A DNA stretch of 64,000 nt from the NCBI GenBank assembly GCA_934120715.1, contig CAKOUW010000001.1:1-64000 (forward strand), written 5' to 3'. Below the pieces are notes generated by a model. The model did no database searches. It was not told where the DNA came from and saw only the letters and a list, made by a program, of their open reading frames with translations. Within the stretch, counting starts at the first letter, position 1; every line of letters starts with the position of its first letter. Positions 24,998 through 33,899 of the stretch are shown in pieces. The stretch is from an uncultured Bacilli bacterium (GTDB lineage Bacteria; Bacillota_I; Bacilli_A; RF39; UBA660). A program made the position numbers and the translations under genes.

Positions 24998-27328
24998 ATG
25001 TTGGATGATAAAAAGAAAAAAGGTTTTACTATGGTTGAATTATTGGCAGTCGTTGTTATTTTGGGAATAATAGCTGGTATTGGTGTTCCATTAGTTTCTA
25101 GATATTTGGATAAGGCTAGAAATAATGCTTATGATCATATGTTTACTGCTTCATATGATGCGGCTAATAATATTATTTTAGATGAAAATATGAGTTGTAT
25201 TACGTCTAAATGTTATTTTAAGCTGTCAAACTTAGTTGATAAGGGTTATATTGAGGATTTAGCTGATCCTGGAAATCAGGGGAGTACATGTGATGGTATG
25301 ATAGAAGTTTCTCCTGTTGGAAGTGATTCTGAAACATTGGATGCATATAGTTATATTTGTCACTTGAAATGTAATAATTATTCTAAAACTGTTAAATGGA
25401 AAAGTGGAGCAGCTGCTAATGAATATAATGTTGTTTCTGATGAAGAGGCCAAAAATTTGGAAGATAAATTTTTAAGTGATACAGATAACATTGTGGCTAT
25501 TACTGCTGATATCGATCCTAAGACCGGTGACTTACATGGAGGCAAGATGGCTTGTTTTACAGTTTCAGTTAACAATGCGTATAGTAATAATAGAAACTTT
25601 AAATTAACCTCTAGTAATGAAAATTTATTATTAATAAATAGTGATGGCTCAGCTTTAAATGATTTTGAAATATCTGCTAATACTACTAAAGAATATGAAG
25701 TTTGTACAAAGGCTGCTCCTTCTAGTATTTTTTTAGCAGATGAGGCTACAACTATAATTACGTTAGAGAGTGCAGGTATAGATGATGTTAATTTAGGAAG
25801 ATTAACATTTGATGTAGATAAAGATTTGATAGCTACCGATAAGGAGATACCAATTGTTGGAAATGTAAAAATTACTAATGATACAACTTTAGGAGATGCT
25901 GTTGTATCTTGGAATAGAATAGATAAAGGTGGTTCTTCTATTACTAATTATTATATTATCTTATATAATGCAGATACAGGTGCTACAACTACATATCAAA
26001 CTGACTCAGCATTGACATATTATAAATTATCTAATTTAAGTGAGGGAAAATATTATGCTAAGGTATATGGTGTAGATGAAGCTGGAAATATTGGAGCTAG
26101 TTATTGTGATGCAGCTACAGCTGATAATGGATATTGTAGTGTTTCAAATACAGAATCTTTAGAATGGATATATAAAGTTACATATAAACTTTCAAAATTA
26201 AAGCACGATAATTTAACATCTGATACGGATACTGCTACTGGTAATAAAAGTTATACAACAACATTAAGTACTTCTTCATCTTCATACTCATTGCCAAGTT
26301 CTATTACTGTAAATATGGGTGGAATAATTTTAACAAGTGATACTGATTATACATATGATTCAGCAACCGGTACTATATATATAAAGAAGATAACAAATGA
26401 TGTTACTATTTCAGCTAAGGCATCTGGCGGTGATTCATGTTTGATTGAAGGTACTCAAATTGCTTTAGCTAATGGAAAAACAAAAAATATTGAAGATGTA
26501 AGTTATGATGATTTATTATTAGTTTGGAATTATGAAACAGGTTCTTATACTTATGAGTATCCAATTTGGATAGAAAAGGGTAATGTAGCATATGAATATC
26601 AAAAAATAACATTTTCTGATGGTTCAATTTTAAAAACATATGGTGCTCATGGTGTATATTCTAAAGAATTAAATAAATTTATCTCAGTAACCGATAAAGA
26701 TAATTTTAAAATTGGAACAGAAATTGCTAAAATAGATAATAATAAAATAACATATGTTAAAGTTAGTAATATAGAAATAATAAGTGAAAAAACAAATTAT
26801 TATCAAGTTGTTTCCACAAGATATTTTAATGTTATAGCTAATGATATATTAACAACAGATGGAACAGTACTGGTATCTAATTTATATGAGTTTGATAGTA
26901 GTGATATTAAATGGTTAGATAGAAATTCTAAATTATTAGATTTATATACATATGATGACTTTAAAGATATAATGCCATATTATTTATATAAGGGACTAAG
27001 GATTGAAGAGGGAAAAGTAATATCTAAATATTTAAATTATAATGATTTAAGAAAATATTTAATTGTAAGTCCATTAAATGATAATATGTTGTTGCCGCCA
27101 ATAACTGATCCATCAAATTCTAGATTATGGATGGTTACAACTAGTGATGATATAATAAGTAATAAAAATAGTTATCTAAGAAAAGAAGGTTCTTATTATA
27201 TCTTAAGGGAACCTATAAGAAGAGCAAAATTTAAGTACTGGTATAATACTTCTGATGGAAAAAAATATAAACCTAATAGTGTAGTAAGAGTTACCCATGG
27301 TATGCATTTTATTGCGATATATGAATAA
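24998..27328 (+). CDS. Prepilin-like protein with FN3 and C-terminal Hint domain
   Basis: A 776-aa protein whose N-terminus is a classical type IV prepilin/pseudopilin leader (KKKGFTMVELLAVVVILGI), cleavable before Phe by a prepilin peptidase and ending in a hydrophobic helix. A fibronectin-III-like domain follows (about 285-380; VSWNRIDKGGSSITNYYI). A Hint (hedgehog/intein) domain begins at Cys481 (CLIEGTQIALANGKTKNIEDV), with the block-B-like ILKTYGAHGVYS (His551) and RYFNVIANDILTTDGTVLV. The last 100 residues end in an InlB-like strand pair. Hint domains self-cleave at the N-terminal Cys. Whether this one does is inference. No other type IV pilus gene is nearby. Confidence 0.8.
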   Translation: MLDDKKKKGFTMVELLAVVVILGIIAGIGVPLVSRYLDKARNNAYDHMFTASYDAANNIILDENMSCITSKCYFKLSNLVDKGYIEDLADPGNQGSTCDGMIEVSPVGSDSETLDAYSYICHLKCNNYSKTVKWKSGAAANEYNVVSDEEAKNLEDKFLSDTDNIVAITADIDPKTGDLHGGKMACFTVSVNNAYSNNRNFKLTSSNENLLLINSDGSALNDFEISANTTKEYEVCTKAAPSSIFLADEATTIITLESAGIDDVNLGRLTFDVDKDLIATDKEIPIVGNVKITNDTTLGDAVVSWNRIDKGGSSITNYYIILYNADTGATTTYQTDSALTYYKLSNLSEGKYYAKVYGVDEAGNIGASYCDAATADNGYCSVSNTESLEWIYKVTYKLSKLKHDNLTSDTDTATGNKSYTTTLSTSSSSYSLPSSITVNMGGIILTSDTDYTYDSATGTIYIKKITNDVTISAKASGGDSCLIEGTQIALANGKTKNIEDVSYDDLLLVWNYETGSYTYEYPIWIEKGNVAYEYQKITFSDGSILKTYGAHGVYSKELNKFISVTDKDNFKIGTEIAKIDNNKITYVKVSNIEIISEKTNYYQVVSTRYFNVIANDILTTDGTVLVSNLYEFDSSDIKWLDRNSKLLDLYTYDDFKDIMPYYLYKGLRIEEGKVISKYLNYNDLRKYLIVSPLNDNMLLPPITDPSNSRLWMVTTSDDIISNKNSYLRKEGSYYILREPIRRAKFKYWYNTSDGKKYKPNSVVRVTHGMHFIAIYE

Positions 27329-27341
27329 CTTTGTATTAAGT

Positions 27342-27384
27342 GAAAAAGTTATTTGATGCTTTCACTGGCTTCAAATAACTTTTT
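27342..27384. terminator. Hairpin between convergent genes
   Basis: A long stem, AAAAAGTTATTTGA with TCAAATAACTTTTT, has a 14-base loop. It lies after the prepilin-Hint stop and overlaps the last codons of the minus-strand glycosyltransferase, so it can serve both. Confidence 0.7.
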
Positions 27385-28425
27385 ATTATTTAATAGTCTT
27401 TTATCATTAGGATTATACTGAAGAGCTATATCTACAAAATATATAGCATAATTATATTTTTTTTGATAATAGTTACTTATAGATAATAGATCATATGTTG
27501 TTTCATTCCAACTAAATGGTTCATTTATATATGTTTTTAAGTGGTTTTTAATTCTTAGGGCTTTTAAGCAATATTTTTCTATATCTATATAGTTTTCTTC
27601 TTCATATGCTAAAAAGGCTCTTTCAACTAGGGGATCTCTTAAATAAGGCGTTTCTTCTATGGCTTTATCTAGCCACTTTTTAGCTTCATCATAATTATCT
27701 AGTTTTTTATAACATCTACTGATAAAGCGCATTGATGCTGATCTCTCATCTTTCCAAGTGGCTTTTTTTAGTGATAGATGTTTTTTAAGGGTATCAATAC
27801 TATCTTGCCATCTTTCATAATACATGTATTCTCTACCTAGATAGTACATGTTACGATCGTCTTCTGGATCTTCTTGTACTGATAATTCTAATAGCGGTAG
27901 ATATGATTTTCTTGATTTATTATGATCTGGATAATGATTTAGGATGATAGTATCTATGGTTATAATATTTTCTTTTTTATCTGTTTCTAATATTTCATGT
28001 ACAGGATGTGTCCATTTATAGTTATTTCTAGAATGAATTTTTTCAGTATAGAATGTTGTGATAGGGATGTTATTACTATCTAGACTCCAATTATATGTAT
28101 ATCTTGCTCTAGTTGTATTTTTAGTCCAGTTTTTTTCTAATTCTTTTCGCCAACCTTTTTCAAATATTTCATCTAGATCAGTACATACACAAATGTCTGT
28201 ATCAGTTGGTACTAAGTTTAATGATTCATTTCTTGCAACATCAAAACGCCAAGGAGTGATTATTTTTTGCTTTACTATGACATTATTTTCTTTTAATTTT
28301 TTAATTGTATTATCAGTTGATCCGGTATCTAATACATATATTTCATCGGCTTCTTTCATGGATTCTACCCAACGATTTACAAATTTCTCTTCATTTTTAC
28401 AAATAGCATATACGCATATTTTCAT
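27349..28425 (-). CDS. Family 2 glycosyltransferase with TPR repeats
   Basis: A 358-aa cytosolic protein. The N-terminal GT-A domain has the opening CVYAICKNEEKFVNRW, the nucleotide-binding VLDTGSTDNT and the metal-binding CTDLDEIF. From about residue 180 the sequence turns into tetratricopeptide-like helices (MYYLGREYMYYERWQDSI, FISRCYKKLDNYDEAKKWLD). This GT2-TPR family transfers sugars from nucleotide donors to surface or spore-associated acceptors. Two collagen-like proteins, whose relatives in Bacillus are O-glycosylated, are encoded about 1.3 kb away; a link is inference. Confidence 0.88.
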   Translation of the reverse strand: MKICVYAICKNEEKFVNRWVESMKEADEIYVLDTGSTDNTIKKLKENNVIVKQKIITPWRFDVARNESLNLVPTDTDICVCTDLDEIFEKGWRKELEKNWTKNTTRARYTYNWSLDSNNIPITTFYTEKIHSRNNYKWTHPVHEILETDKKENIITIDTIILNHYPDHNKSRKSYLPLLELSVQEDPEDDRNMYYLGREYMYYERWQDSIDTLKKHLSLKKATWKDERSASMRFISRCYKKLDNYDEAKKWLDKAIEETPYLRDPLVERAFLAYEEENYIDIEKYCLKALRIKNHLKTYINEPFSWNETTYDLLSISNYYQKKYNYAIYFVDIALQYNPNDKRLLNNKKLFEASESIK

Positions 28426-28496
28426 GTTATCAGTCCTTTTAAATTTTTTATTTTTGTGTTATTATATATTTATATTATGATAGGAGGCTTTAGTTT

Positions 28497-29525
28497 ATGA
28501 GATGTGTAATGATAGATGGTATTAAAAAGTTTAAAATTGGTAATATAGAAGAACCAACTGCTAAGCATGGCAGAGTTTTAATAGATGTTTTGGAATCTGG
28601 AATTTGTGGTTCTGATATACATTACTGGGTAAGTGGTGAACCTAAGGGACTTGTTATGGGACATGAGTTTTCTGGTAAAGTTGTTGATAATGGTGGACGT
28701 AGTGATTTAAAAATTGGTGATAGAGTTACAGCTCTTCCAATTTCTCCTTGTGATGAATGTAGTGCTTGTTTGAGTGGCAATCATCAGTATTGTGCTAAAA
28801 CGTGGAGTGAAGCTGTTGGCCTTTCTTTAACTAATCCAGGAGCCTTATCGCCTCGTATTTCAGTTAGATCAGATATGGTTATGAAATTACCAGATACAGT
28901 TAGTGATATTGAAGGTAGTTTAGTTGAACCTACAGCAGTAAGTTTACATGCTATTCATCTTGCTGATATAAAAGTTGGTGATAAAGTATTAGTAATAGGT
29001 GGCGGAATCATTGGATTATTATGTGCTATGTTTGCTAAAATGGAAGGCGCTAGTTATGTTGCTATATCAGAAGTTAATAAAAAAAGAGGAAATAAAGCAG
29101 TTGATTTAGAAGTGGCTGATGAATTTTTTGATGCTAAAGATACAGATTTAGTCAATAAAACTAACTGTATCACTGGCGGAGGTTTTGATATTGTAATTGA
29201 TTGTTGTGGAAATTCTCCGGCTGTTAGCACTGCTATAATGGCTGTTAAACCTGGCGGTATGGTAATACTTGTTGGCGTGTCTTTAGGAACTGTAACGATT
29301 CCAAGCGTGGTAGCGGTTATGAGGGAGTTAACTATTAAAGGTTCAATTGCTTATACAAAAGAAGATTTCCAAACTTGTATCGATTTGATTGCTAACAAGA
29401 GAATAGATGTTTTAAAATTTGTCGATGATGTAGTTGGATATAGTGGTGTTCAAAAAGCATATGAAAGACTAACTTCTGGAGATGATGCAGCAGTTAAAAT
29501 TATAGTAGATCCTACTAAGGAGTGA
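28497..29525 (+). CDS. Zinc-dependent medium-chain alcohol/polyol dehydrogenase
   Basis: A 342-aa NAD(P)-dependent dehydrogenase of the MDR superfamily (threonine, sorbitol or butanediol dehydrogenase-like). The catalytic zinc site is CGSDIHYW plus GHEF; the structural zinc site is the four-Cys CDECSACLSGNHQYC; the Rossmann motif is VLVIGGGIIGLL. The substrate cannot be read from sequence. An 8-bp gap separates it from a small membrane protein that probably shares its transcript. Confidence 0.9.
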   Translation: MRCVMIDGIKKFKIGNIEEPTAKHGRVLIDVLESGICGSDIHYWVSGEPKGLVMGHEFSGKVVDNGGRSDLKIGDRVTALPISPCDECSACLSGNHQYCAKTWSEAVGLSLTNPGALSPRISVRSDMVMKLPDTVSDIEGSLVEPTAVSLHAIHLADIKVGDKVLVIGGGIIGLLCAMFAKMEGASYVAISEVNKKRGNKAVDLEVADEFFDAKDTDLVNKTNCITGGGFDIVIDCCGNSPAVSTAIMAVKPGGMVILVGVSLGTVTIPSVVAVMRELTIKGSIAYTKEDFQTCIDLIANKRIDVLKFVDDVVGYSGVQKAYERLTSGDDAAVKIIVDPTKE

Positions 29526-29530
29526 TAATA

Positions 29531-29671
29531 TTGAAATTTGATGATATTATTTCTAAAAAAAAGAGAAGAGCATCAAAAATTTCAAAGTATAAAAATAGTA
29601 TTTTTGCCTTTTTGATTTTTATAGCTGTATTAATACTATTTTTAGTTTTATATTTTCTTATAATAGATTAA
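29531..29671 (+). CDS. 46-aa single-span membrane protein
   Basis: Starts with TTG at 29531, 8 bases after AAGGAG, a strong ribosome site. The product has a basic N-terminus (ISKKKRRASKISKYK) and one membrane helix (about 24-45). Charge distribution suggests a cytosolic N-terminus. It is followed by a terminator. Function is unknown; probably co-transcribed with the dehydrogenase. Confidence 0.7.
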   Translation: MKFDDIISKKKRRASKISKYKNSIFAFLIFIAVLILFLVLYFLIID

Positions 29672-29685
29672 TTTTTAACATAATT

Positions 29686-29707
29686 AAAAGGCCTTTGAGC
29701 CTTTTTT
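29686..29707. terminator. Bidirectional terminator
   Basis: AAAAGGC/GCCTTTT around a short CTTTGA loop, with T run on the plus side and A run before it; it lies between the 46-aa protein and the convergent collagen-like gene. Confidence 0.75.
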
Positions 29708-30710
29708 AGTTTCTAACATATTCTATAGTCATTGTTATTAAACAATTTGTAAAATAGGAGTTAGATTTTATATAAATAATATCTGGGGTATTTAAATAAA
29801 TTGCTTCAGGACTTAGATTTACTAATTCATAATTATTATTAATATCATTAACTGATAATAGACCGGATCCTGTTATGGTGTTATATTCACCATTGTAGAT
29901 CCATTTACTAGTACCAATATAGATATTATCTGTATTGACTAGTCTAAGACCAATAGTAATAAAGTCTTTAGTTGGATCAAATTCACCAGTTTTTATTATT
30001 CTAGCTGATACTATGAATGATACCTTGTAGCAGCCTAATTTATTAAATTTAATGGTTCTCTCATTTGAATTTACAGTTACAGTATTATCTGTATCTAGTT
30101 CTTTTCTGTCTATTGGCAATTTAGTGTTTGCTTCTATTTTCAAGCCATCTGAGCCTGGCATGGTATTAAAGGTTACTAGGTATACCATTTGGGTCGTATC
30201 TTTTATTAGTCCTGGTTCTCCTTGCTTTCCTTGTGGTATATAGAATGTTAAGTGGTGAATATTATTTTCAAAGTCATCTAATACTTGGGCTTCTTCATTT
30301 GGGTTGATAGTTTCTGTTCCATCAATAGTAATAACTTCACTTGGACCTGTTTCCCCTTGTTTTCCTTGAGGACCAGGGTCTCCTTTAGGGCCTTGATCAC
30401 CTTTAGGACCTTTTATGTTACCAGCATTTGTCCAATTATGATCATTATCTGACCATACATATAAATTGCCATCGACTAGGTATGATTCATTAACTTTACC
30501 CTTAGGGTGCTCATTAATAAACTTTTCATAAGTATCATAGGTTCCTAGAACACTTACGCTACTTCCTGGATTACCGGTAGGTCCAGTTGGACCGGTGGGA
30601 CCTGTCGGACCAATTACACCTTCTGGTCCACGTGGACCGGTAGGGCCTATTAAATAGCAATTATGATGGCATGTATGCCATGGCTTATTTTTATTTAATT
30701 CACAACTCAT
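29706..30710 (-). CDS. Collagen-like (Gly-X-Y) protein with BclA-type C-terminus
   Basis: A 334-aa protein starting with ATG at 30710 (AAGGAAG upstream; the GTG at 30719 overlaps that site). A short Cys/His-rich N-terminus is followed by GPTGPRGPEG-type repeats (about 22-45), a globular insert (DTYEKFINEHPKG through YVWSDNDHNW), a second GPKGDQGPKGDPG collagen stretch, and a C-terminal beta-sandwich of about 150 residues resembling the BclA/C1q-type trimerisation head. Such proteins form hair-like filaments on spores or cells in Bacillus and Clostridium. Confidence 0.85.
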   Translation of the reverse strand: MSCELNKNKPWHTCHHNCYLIGPTGPRGPEGVIGPTGPTGPTGPTGNPGSSVSVLGTYDTYEKFINEHPKGKVNESYLVDGNLYVWSDNDHNWTNAGNIKGPKGDQGPKGDPGPQGKQGETGPSEVITIDGTETINPNEEAQVLDDFENNIHHLTFYIPQGKQGEPGLIKDTTQMVYLVTFNTMPGSDGLKIEANTKLPIDRKELDTDNTVTVNSNERTIKFNKLGCYKVSFIVSARIIKTGEFDPTKDFITIGLRLVNTDNIYIGTSKWIYNGEYNTITGSGLLSVNDINNNYELVNLSPEAIYLNTPDIIYIKSNSYFTNCLITMTIEYVRN

Positions 30711-30772
30711 TGGTTTCACTTCCTTTATATATTAATTTATGTTCATTTGGTAATATTGAATGTTTATTCAAC

Positions 30773-30796
30773 TAAAAAAGGATGCAAATGCATCCC
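30773..30796 (-). terminator. Terminator of the shorter collagen-like gene
   Basis: GGATGCA/TGCATCC (30780-30786 and 30789-30795) with an AA loop and, on the minus strand, a T run at 30774-30779. Confidence 0.8.
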
Positions 30797-30801
30797 TTAG
30801 T

Positions 30802-31350
30802 TTAAGATAATTTTACAATATTTAAGTATGTACTTGTTCCACTAGTTGGTGTTACAGTAGCAGTAACACTTGATTCAAGGGCTAAAGCTATTTCATTTCC
30901 AGCTTGAAGGGATACAATAGTGCTTCCTTGTAATGTTGTATCTTGGTTTGCTTCTATATCTTTTGTTATTGTAGTTCCGCTTACTGTAGTGGTGTTGTTT
31001 GTTAAATCAAGAGTTAATGTAGCAGCAACAGATGATGAACCTTGAAAGAAATAATCTATTCTGTAAATTCCATCCTCGGTGATAGTTAATGTATTAGCAT
31101 TATCTCCTGTTATACCAGATAATAGTCCTGTTGTAGCAAGTGGTACAGTAGTTTGAGTATTGGCAGTTAATGCGATAGTATTTTCGGTTGTATCATATTT
31201 TCTACCATATGTGGTAAGTTTACTAGTACCAGTTGGTCCCGTTGGTCCAGTTGGCCCCGTTGGCCCAGTAGGTCCGGTTGGTCCGGTTGGCCCAGTTGGT
31301 CCTAATGGAAAGCAATTATTAAATTGATATGGATTTTTATTACAACTCAT
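30802..31350 (-). CDS. GPT-repeat collagen-like BclA-type surface protein
   Basis: A 182-aa protein beginning with ATG at 31350, 6 bases after GGAGG; the upstream TTG is the ribosome site itself. A short leader (MSCNKNPYQFNNC) is followed by an uninterrupted run of Gly-Pro-Thr triplets (about residues 17-40) and a C-terminal beta domain (about 45-182) rich in Thr with the ITEDGIYRIDYFF strand. This is the exosporium BclA layout. The tandem GGNCCNACN triplets could vary in number by recombination. Its leader SCNKN resembles the SCELNKN of the neighbouring collagen-like protein. Confidence 0.88.
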   Translation of the reverse strand: MSCNKNPYQFNNCFPLGPTGPTGPTGPTGPTGPTGPTGPTGTSKLTTYGRKYDTTENTIALTANTQTTVPLATTGLLSGITGDNANTLTITEDGIYRIDYFFQGSSSVAATLTLDLTNNTTTVSGTTITKDIEANQDTTLQGSTIVSLQAGNEIALALESSVTATVTPTSGTSTYLNIVKLS

Positions 31351-31576
31351 AATTTTCCTCCTCAATTTAATGTATGATGTTTATTTTTGTTTGATTAGTT
31401 TATATATTTATATATATTAAATTTATTTTTGAATATTATTGTGATACTTTGAAAAAGTTTTTATTTTTTGATGATAAAATTAATCGAATGATTTTAAAAT
31501 CTTATATTTTTAATGTTTAATTACGCTTTAGATATGTTATAGTATTTGATAAGAAGTATTGATTTGTGAGGTTTGT

Positions 31577-32479
31577 ATGAAAATTAGCTATGATATTTAT
31601 AATGTGTTCTATTATGTTTGTAAATTCAAGAGTATAACTTCTGCTGCTAATTACTTGCATGTTAGTCAACCTGCTGTCACTAGACAGATAAAAAACTTGG
31701 AAATAAGTTTGGGCTATACGCTTTTTATAAGAACAAGAAAGGGGTTGAAGTTGACTAGTAGTGGTGAAGAATTATATAAAGAGGTTAGTAAGGCAATTGA
31801 AATATTTAATAATATAGAAACGAGAAATAATGAATTGAAACCTCTTGAGGAGGGAACGATTAAAATTTTGTCAGGATATGCTACTACTAAGCATGTATTG
31901 TTACCAATTATTATTAAGTTTAATAAGCTTTATCCAAAAATCAAAATTTTTATGGACTATTATCCTCTTAATGAGGCAATAAGCAAATTAAGAAATGGTG
32001 AAGTAGATATACTGCTTTTAAATACTGACGATTATTTTCGATATTCTGATATAGTATTTACTCCTTTTTATGAATTAAATGATATTTTAGTTGCTACTAA
32101 AGAAGTTAAAGATTTATATTTTCAAAAAATAAATTTGGAGGATATAAATAATTATCCAATTATATGTAAAAAAGATTCGAATAGTGCGCAAAAGTTTATT
32201 TCAAAATTCTTAGAGTGCAAAGGTAAAACCTTTAAACCGGCTTGGGAATTGAACGATTATTGGCTAGTTGAGGAGTATATTAAACTTAATATGGGAATTG
32301 GAATAGTTTGTAAAGAATTTATAAAAAAAGAGTTATCTACTGGTGAAATGTTTGAAATACAAACTGATATTAAATTACCAAAGAGACACATAAGTTATGC
32401 AATAAGAAAAAATTGCCTTTTAAGACCTGAACTTATAAAATTAATACATTTTTTTAAAACTGATAATTATGAAAGATAA
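31577..32479 (+). CDS. LysR-family transcriptional regulator
   Basis: A 300-aa regulator with an N-terminal winged helix (SITSAANYLHVSQPAVTRQI, then LFIRTRKGLKLTSSGEEL) and a periplasmic-binding-like effector domain (from about 90; GTIKILSGYATTKHVLLP). The ATG at 31577 is preceded by GTGAGG. It lies 125 bp ahead of, and in the same direction as, the Ubl biosynthetic block, but a terminator separates them. It could control that block; LysR proteins more often act on divergent genes, so this is only a suggestion. Confidence 0.9.
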   Translation: MKISYDIYNVFYYVCKFKSITSAANYLHVSQPAVTRQIKNLEISLGYTLFIRTRKGLKLTSSGEELYKEVSKAIEIFNNIETRNNELKPLEEGTIKILSGYATTKHVLLPIIIKFNKLYPKIKIFMDYYPLNEAISKLRNGEVDILLLNTDDYFRYSDIVFTPFYELNDILVATKEVKDLYFQKINLEDINNYPIICKKDSNSAQKFISKFLECKGKTFKPAWELNDYWLVEEYIKLNMGIGIVCKEFIKKELSTGEMFEIQTDIKLPKRHISYAIRKNCLLRPELIKLIHFFKTDNYER

Positions 32480-32515
32480 ATATAGATAATTTTAAAATAT
32501 ATATTTATCTTTTTT
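32472..32515 (+). terminator. Terminator after the LysR gene
   Basis: AAAGATAAATATA pairs with TATATTTATCTTT across a 14-base loop, followed by a T run. The stem includes the last codons of the LysR gene. Confidence 0.65.
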
Positions 32516-32604
32516 TGTTATGACTTTTTGTTATATTGCTATAAAAAAAAAGTATTTGTAATGCTTAGTATTTTAGAATATTCTATGGTTAGAAAGGAGT
32601 TCCT

Positions 32605-33345
32605 ATGAATGAGGTGGAAAAGAAAAGATATAGTAGGCAAATAAATTTAGATAGCGTTGGAATTGATGGTCAGCAAAAACTATTAAGTTCAAAAGTATTA
32701 ATTATTGGTTTTGGGGGACTAGGTACTGGCGTTGCAATGTTTTTAACTAGGATGGGTATAGGTCAACTTGGAATAATTGACAATGATGTTGTTGATATTA
32801 GCAATTTGCAGAGACAAATTTTGTATAGTGAAGATGATGTTGGTAAAGGCAAAGTAAAGGTTGGTGTTAAGAAGTTAAAGGAGATAAATAAAAATATCAT
32901 TATTGATGAATATGATTTTTTATTAAACTCACTTAATGCAAAAAGTATAATTGAAAAGTATGATGTTATAGTTGATTGCACTGATAATTTTTATACGAGG
33001 GGAATTATAAGTAGGACCTGTGTTGAAAATAGAAAGAAGTGTGTATTTGGTGCGGTTAGTGAATTTAATGGTTTCATTTTTACTCACGTAGAAAATAGTG
33101 CTTGTTTTGAGTGTATAATTGGTGATTATGAAAAATTATGTGAACAAAAGAGTACAGTAGGTGTTATGGGTGCTATGGTTGGAATAATTTCAAGTATGCA
33201 GGCTTTGGAGGTTATAAAGTTAATATTGGGTATTGGATCATTAGCAATTAATAAAATGATTGTTGTGGATGGTAATGATTTTTCTACGTCAATTATACCT
33301 ATAAGCAGAAATAATAATTGTTATTGTAAAAGGAATTGTTTATGA
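32605..33345 (+). CDS. ThiF/MoeB-like E1 enzyme (Ubl adenylating)
   Basis: A 246-aa member of the ThiF/MoeB/HesA family, which adenylates the C-terminal glycine of a ubiquitin-like protein using ATP. It shows the family opening RYSRQINLDSVG, the nucleotide loop GFGGLG (35-40), the IDNDVVDISNLQRQ motif with its catalytic Arg, and VDCTDNFYTR. Zinc-type cysteines are C167/C170 (CFEC) and a C-terminal cluster C239/C241/C245; C179 is a candidate for the crossover-loop Cys. It overlaps the JAB gene by 4 bp (ATGA). The Ubl substrate is encoded two genes downstream. The pathway product is unknown. Confidence 0.9.
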   Translation: MNEVEKKRYSRQINLDSVGIDGQQKLLSSKVLIIGFGGLGTGVAMFLTRMGIGQLGIIDNDVVDISNLQRQILYSEDDVGKGKVKVGVKKLKEINKNIIIDEYDFLLNSLNAKSIIEKYDVIVDCTDNFYTRGIISRTCVENRKKCVFGAVSEFNGFIFTHVENSACFECIIGDYEKLCEQKSTVGVMGAMVGIISSMQALEVIKLILGIGSLAINKMIVVDGNDFSTSIIPISRNNNCYCKRNCL

Positions 33346-33899
33346 ATTTATATATAAGTAAAAATAATTATAGTACTATAATTGATCACTGTGTTAGAAA
33401 ACTTAATGCTGTCTTTTTTGATGATGAAACGAGGGAAAGGCAGGCCTTTGGTATAATAGTAGGCCAAAGAGTTACTGATGGCTTTATGATAACTAGGGTA
33501 ATTAATTTAAAGAGGAATTATAGGTTTCAATCCCAAACATCATTAAAAATGAATAGCTATATTGAAAAATATGCGATTCCTGGAGGAATGGAGGTTTCTG
33601 AAAGAGCTTGGGCAATTGATCCATTAGAATTAAATAGTATATTGATAGGGTTGTCTAGTGATGAAATATTTTTAGGTACTTATCATATGCATAGTGAAAT
33701 TTCGTGGGAGGGAAGCTTTCCTAAAAATTTGCCAACGAAGTTGGATAGAGAACTTAATTATTCTAGTGGTTTGATTAATTTAATAGTTTATATTGGAGAT
33801 AATGAAAGGGAAATCAGGGCTTTTTATGAATCTGATATTGCTAGTGAATATGATTTTAGAATTGCAGATGAGGAGAAGGTTAATGAAAATAAGGTTTAA
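33342..33899 (+). CDS. JAB/MPN-domain protein (JAMM-type, putative Ubl hydrolase)
   Basis: A 185-aa protein with the JAMM metal motif H115-x-H117 ... P-T-x-x-D135 (YHMHSE and LPTKLD) and the strand FGIIVG, which matches the first MPN strand. The usual catalytic Glu three residues before the strand Gly appears to be Gln34; Glu32 is close by. JAMM proteins such as Mec+ cleave peptide or amide bonds at a Ubl C-terminus. Here it would release a product from, or recycle, the Ubl encoded next. The ATG at 33342 overlaps the thiF-like stop; the Ubl gene begins 17 bp before this gene's end. Confidence 0.8.
   Translation: MNLYISKNNYSTIIDHCVRKLNAVFFDDETRERQAFGIIVGQRVTDGFMITRVINLKRNYRFQSQTSLKMNSYIEKYAIPGGMEVSERAWAIDPLELNSILIGLSSDEIFLGTYHMHSEISWEGSFPKNLPTKLDRELNYSSGLINLIVYIGDNEREIRAFYESDIASEYDFRIADEEKVNENKV

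Noticed and set aside
30560..31310. Short regular repeats that could be taken for CRISPR
   Set aside because: They are GGN-CCN-ACN triplets encoding collagen-like Gly-Pro-Thr runs in open reading frames, with no spacers.
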